Shown here in pieces: positions 53,307-54,189 of a DNA stretch of 54,189 bases (its first letter is position 1; every line of letters starts with the position of its first letter). This stretch comes from Dyadobacter psychrophilus. Lineage in GTDB: Bacteria; Bacteroidota; Bacteroidia; Cytophagales; Spirosomataceae. A model generated the notes under the pieces. The model was not told where the DNA came from. It worked only from the letters and a program-made list of their open reading frames with translations, and made no database searches. Position numbers and translations under genes: made by a program. The stretch spans positions 1 through 54,189 of the forward strand of contig NZ_FUZA01000014.1 in the NCBI RefSeq assembly GCF_900167945.1. The letters run 5' to 3'.

Positions 53307-53501
53307 AAACTTAATATATTTAAATTATCAGGAAGGTAATCATGAAAAATTAGCAGGATTCGGCTCTTCTTTCTAACACTAAGCGAGCAGATATTAGAAA
53401 CAATATTATATCATACCAATCAGCATGCGCTTAACTGCCAGGGTGGGGATAGGTTAGTTGTCTGGCAGCCCGCCCCCATTGTAAAATTGCAAAATGTCGA
53501 T

Positions 53502-54008
53502 TCACAATTTCTTTATCAGCTCAAAGGCTTCCGCTGGTGTATTGACGGCGTAATCTGGTTTTGCATCTAATAACAATTGGCTCTCAGCACTACCCCAAAG
53601 GCAAGCAACAGATGGAATACCGGCAGCTTTGGACGCTTCAATGTCAATAGCGCGGTCACCGAATGAGAGAACGTCTTCCGGTCTAGCTTTTAGATATTGG
53701 AGCGCTTTTAAAAAGGATTCCGGGTCGGGCTTTCTCTTTTTAACGTCATGGTAGCAAATCTTATAATTATATGGTATGCCCCAATGAGCAAGAACTTTAC
53801 CACAATAATCACCAGGGCTTGTTGTTATAATGCAGATGTTATATCCGTTCTCTGTCAGATACTTGAATAGATCGCTCAGCCCATCATATAATATAAAATT
53901 TGGAATGGCAGAATATGCTTTTGCCCATTGACCTGTTTTTCTAAATTGTTCAGCACTACTTGTATTAACAAGTGTCTGATCTAAGTCAAATATTAGATTT
54001 TTTATCAT
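53502..54008 (-). CDS. HAD-superfamily hydrolase of the PRTase-DprA operon
   Basis: A 168-residue HAD phosphatase of the subclass I type: motif I LIFDLDQTLVNT with the nucleophile Asp and Asp+2, motif II IITTSPGDY, the Lys loop near HDVKKRKPDPESF, and motif IV FGDRAIDIEASKAAGI. Its start is 3 bp after the end of the DprA-like gene (54012), so it is the third gene of the operon that runs across the circle join. Substrates of such enzymes include nucleotide and sugar phosphates. In this setting it could act on a phosphoribosyl product, which is inference. Confidence 0.88.
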   Translation of the reverse strand: MIKNLIFDLDQTLVNTSSAEQFRKTGQWAKAYSAIPNFILYDGLSDLFKYLTENGYNICIITTSPGDYCGKVLAHWGIPYNYKICYHDVKKRKPDPESFLKALQYLKARPEDVLSFGDRAIDIEASKAAGIPSVACLWGSAESQLLLDAKPDYAVNTPAEAFELIKKL

Positions 54009-54011
54009 TCA

Positions 54012-54189
54012 TTAGAAGGGTATGACAAACTGAGCCTCAGTTTTCTTCTTAGCTTTTTTTGGAGATTTTGTCTTGGCTGTAGTAACTACTATTTTGTTTT
54101 CAGCAATAAGCTCTTTTGCAGCTGGCTCGACCTTTTCCTTTTTCGGAGTAGCAGTCTTTTTTGTTTTCGATTTTGCATCAACAGGCTTA
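54012..54189 (-). CDS. DprA-like protein, C-terminal part (joined to 1-1059)
   Basis: The last 44 codons and stop (TAA at 54014-54012) of the DprA-like gene, from base 54146 down. Bases 54147-54189 duplicate the window start. The encoded tail is Lys/Ala/Pro-rich (PKKEKVEPAAKELIAENK, then KSPKKAKKKTEAQFVIPF), a basic, probably disordered region that could bind nucleic acid. Confidence 0.88.
   Translation of the reverse strand, partial: KPVDAKSKTKKTATPKKEKVEPAAKELIAENKIVVTTAKTKSPKKAKKKTEAQFVIPF
54147..54189. repeat. Terminal direct repeat, copy 2 (circular contig overlap)
   Basis: Identical to 1-43. It shows that the window is one full turn of a circle of about 54,146 bp. Confidence 0.95.

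Noticed and set aside
1..54189. Terminal repeats as phage direct terminal repeats
   Set aside because: The repeat is only 43 bp, there are no virion, terminase or lysis genes, and plasmid replication and mobilisation genes are present.
1..54189. CRISPR array or tRNA/rRNA genes
   Set aside because: I found no regularly spaced repeat-spacer structure and no recognisable cloverleaf or rRNA sequence. The only regular repeats are the three 23-bp iterons and the RCGTTAAA motifs.

Overview
This window looks like one complete circular plasmid of a Bacteroidota bacterium, probably from the Cytophagales/Sphingobacteriales. The first 43 bases recur exactly as the last 43, and an open reading frame (a DprA-like protein) runs in frame across the join, so the unique circle is about 54,146 bp. 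The Bacteroidota assignment rests on gene content: the relaxase/MobC pair, the toprim mobilisation primase, many small lipoproteins, EamA half-size transporters, DUF3800 and a small MPKKTIYRRSD-type protein. I cannot name a genus from sequence alone.

Backbone. A replication and partition block lies at 16.7-19.1 kb: ParA with an Arg in its Walker A motif, a small partner protein, a RepA-type initiator, five RCGTTAAA repeats around parA and rep, and an iteron origin with three copies of CACCGTGATTT spaced exactly 23 bp plus a DnaA box. A toprim primase (19.7-20.8 kb), a MobC-like protein and relaxase (45.8-47.0 kb), a candidate oriT beside them, and a mobilisation-associated ParA form a mobilisation module. 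There are no type IV secretion genes, so the plasmid is mobilisable rather than self-transmissible. A serine resolvase at 13.2-13.8 kb probably resolves multimers.

Transposon. A 21,364-bp Tn3-family transposon (23514-44877) with 40-bp perfect inverted repeats and a 5-bp target duplication ATGTA sits inside the mobilisation ParA gene and splits it. It carries tnpR, a tnpA that is itself split by a 2.3-kb group II intron, and two cargo blocks. The first is a fluoride riboswitch driving a CLC-F-type fluoride exporter and a DUF190 protein, followed by an EamA protein, an HD hydrolase and an OmpR-type two-component system. The second runs on the other strand: an RND efflux pump (outer membrane factor, adaptor, pump) with two PAP2 phosphatases between adaptor and pump, lipoproteins, a second EamA protein and a phosphatase-superfamily enzyme.

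Accessory and defence genes fill the rest: a PRTase/DprA/HAD operon spanning the circle join (ShosTA-like); an EACC1 plus membrane-anchored caspase pair; an FRG-domain protein; a HEPN-like protein beside a PD-(D/E)XK-like protein; a single-chain MmeI-like restriction-modification enzyme; a membrane-anchored Mrr-like nuclease with tandem 30-residue repeats; a DUF3800 protein; and an AbiH remnant. IS110 transposase, gene fragments and hairpins between 2.7 and 11.1 kb mark a region of repeated insertion and decay.
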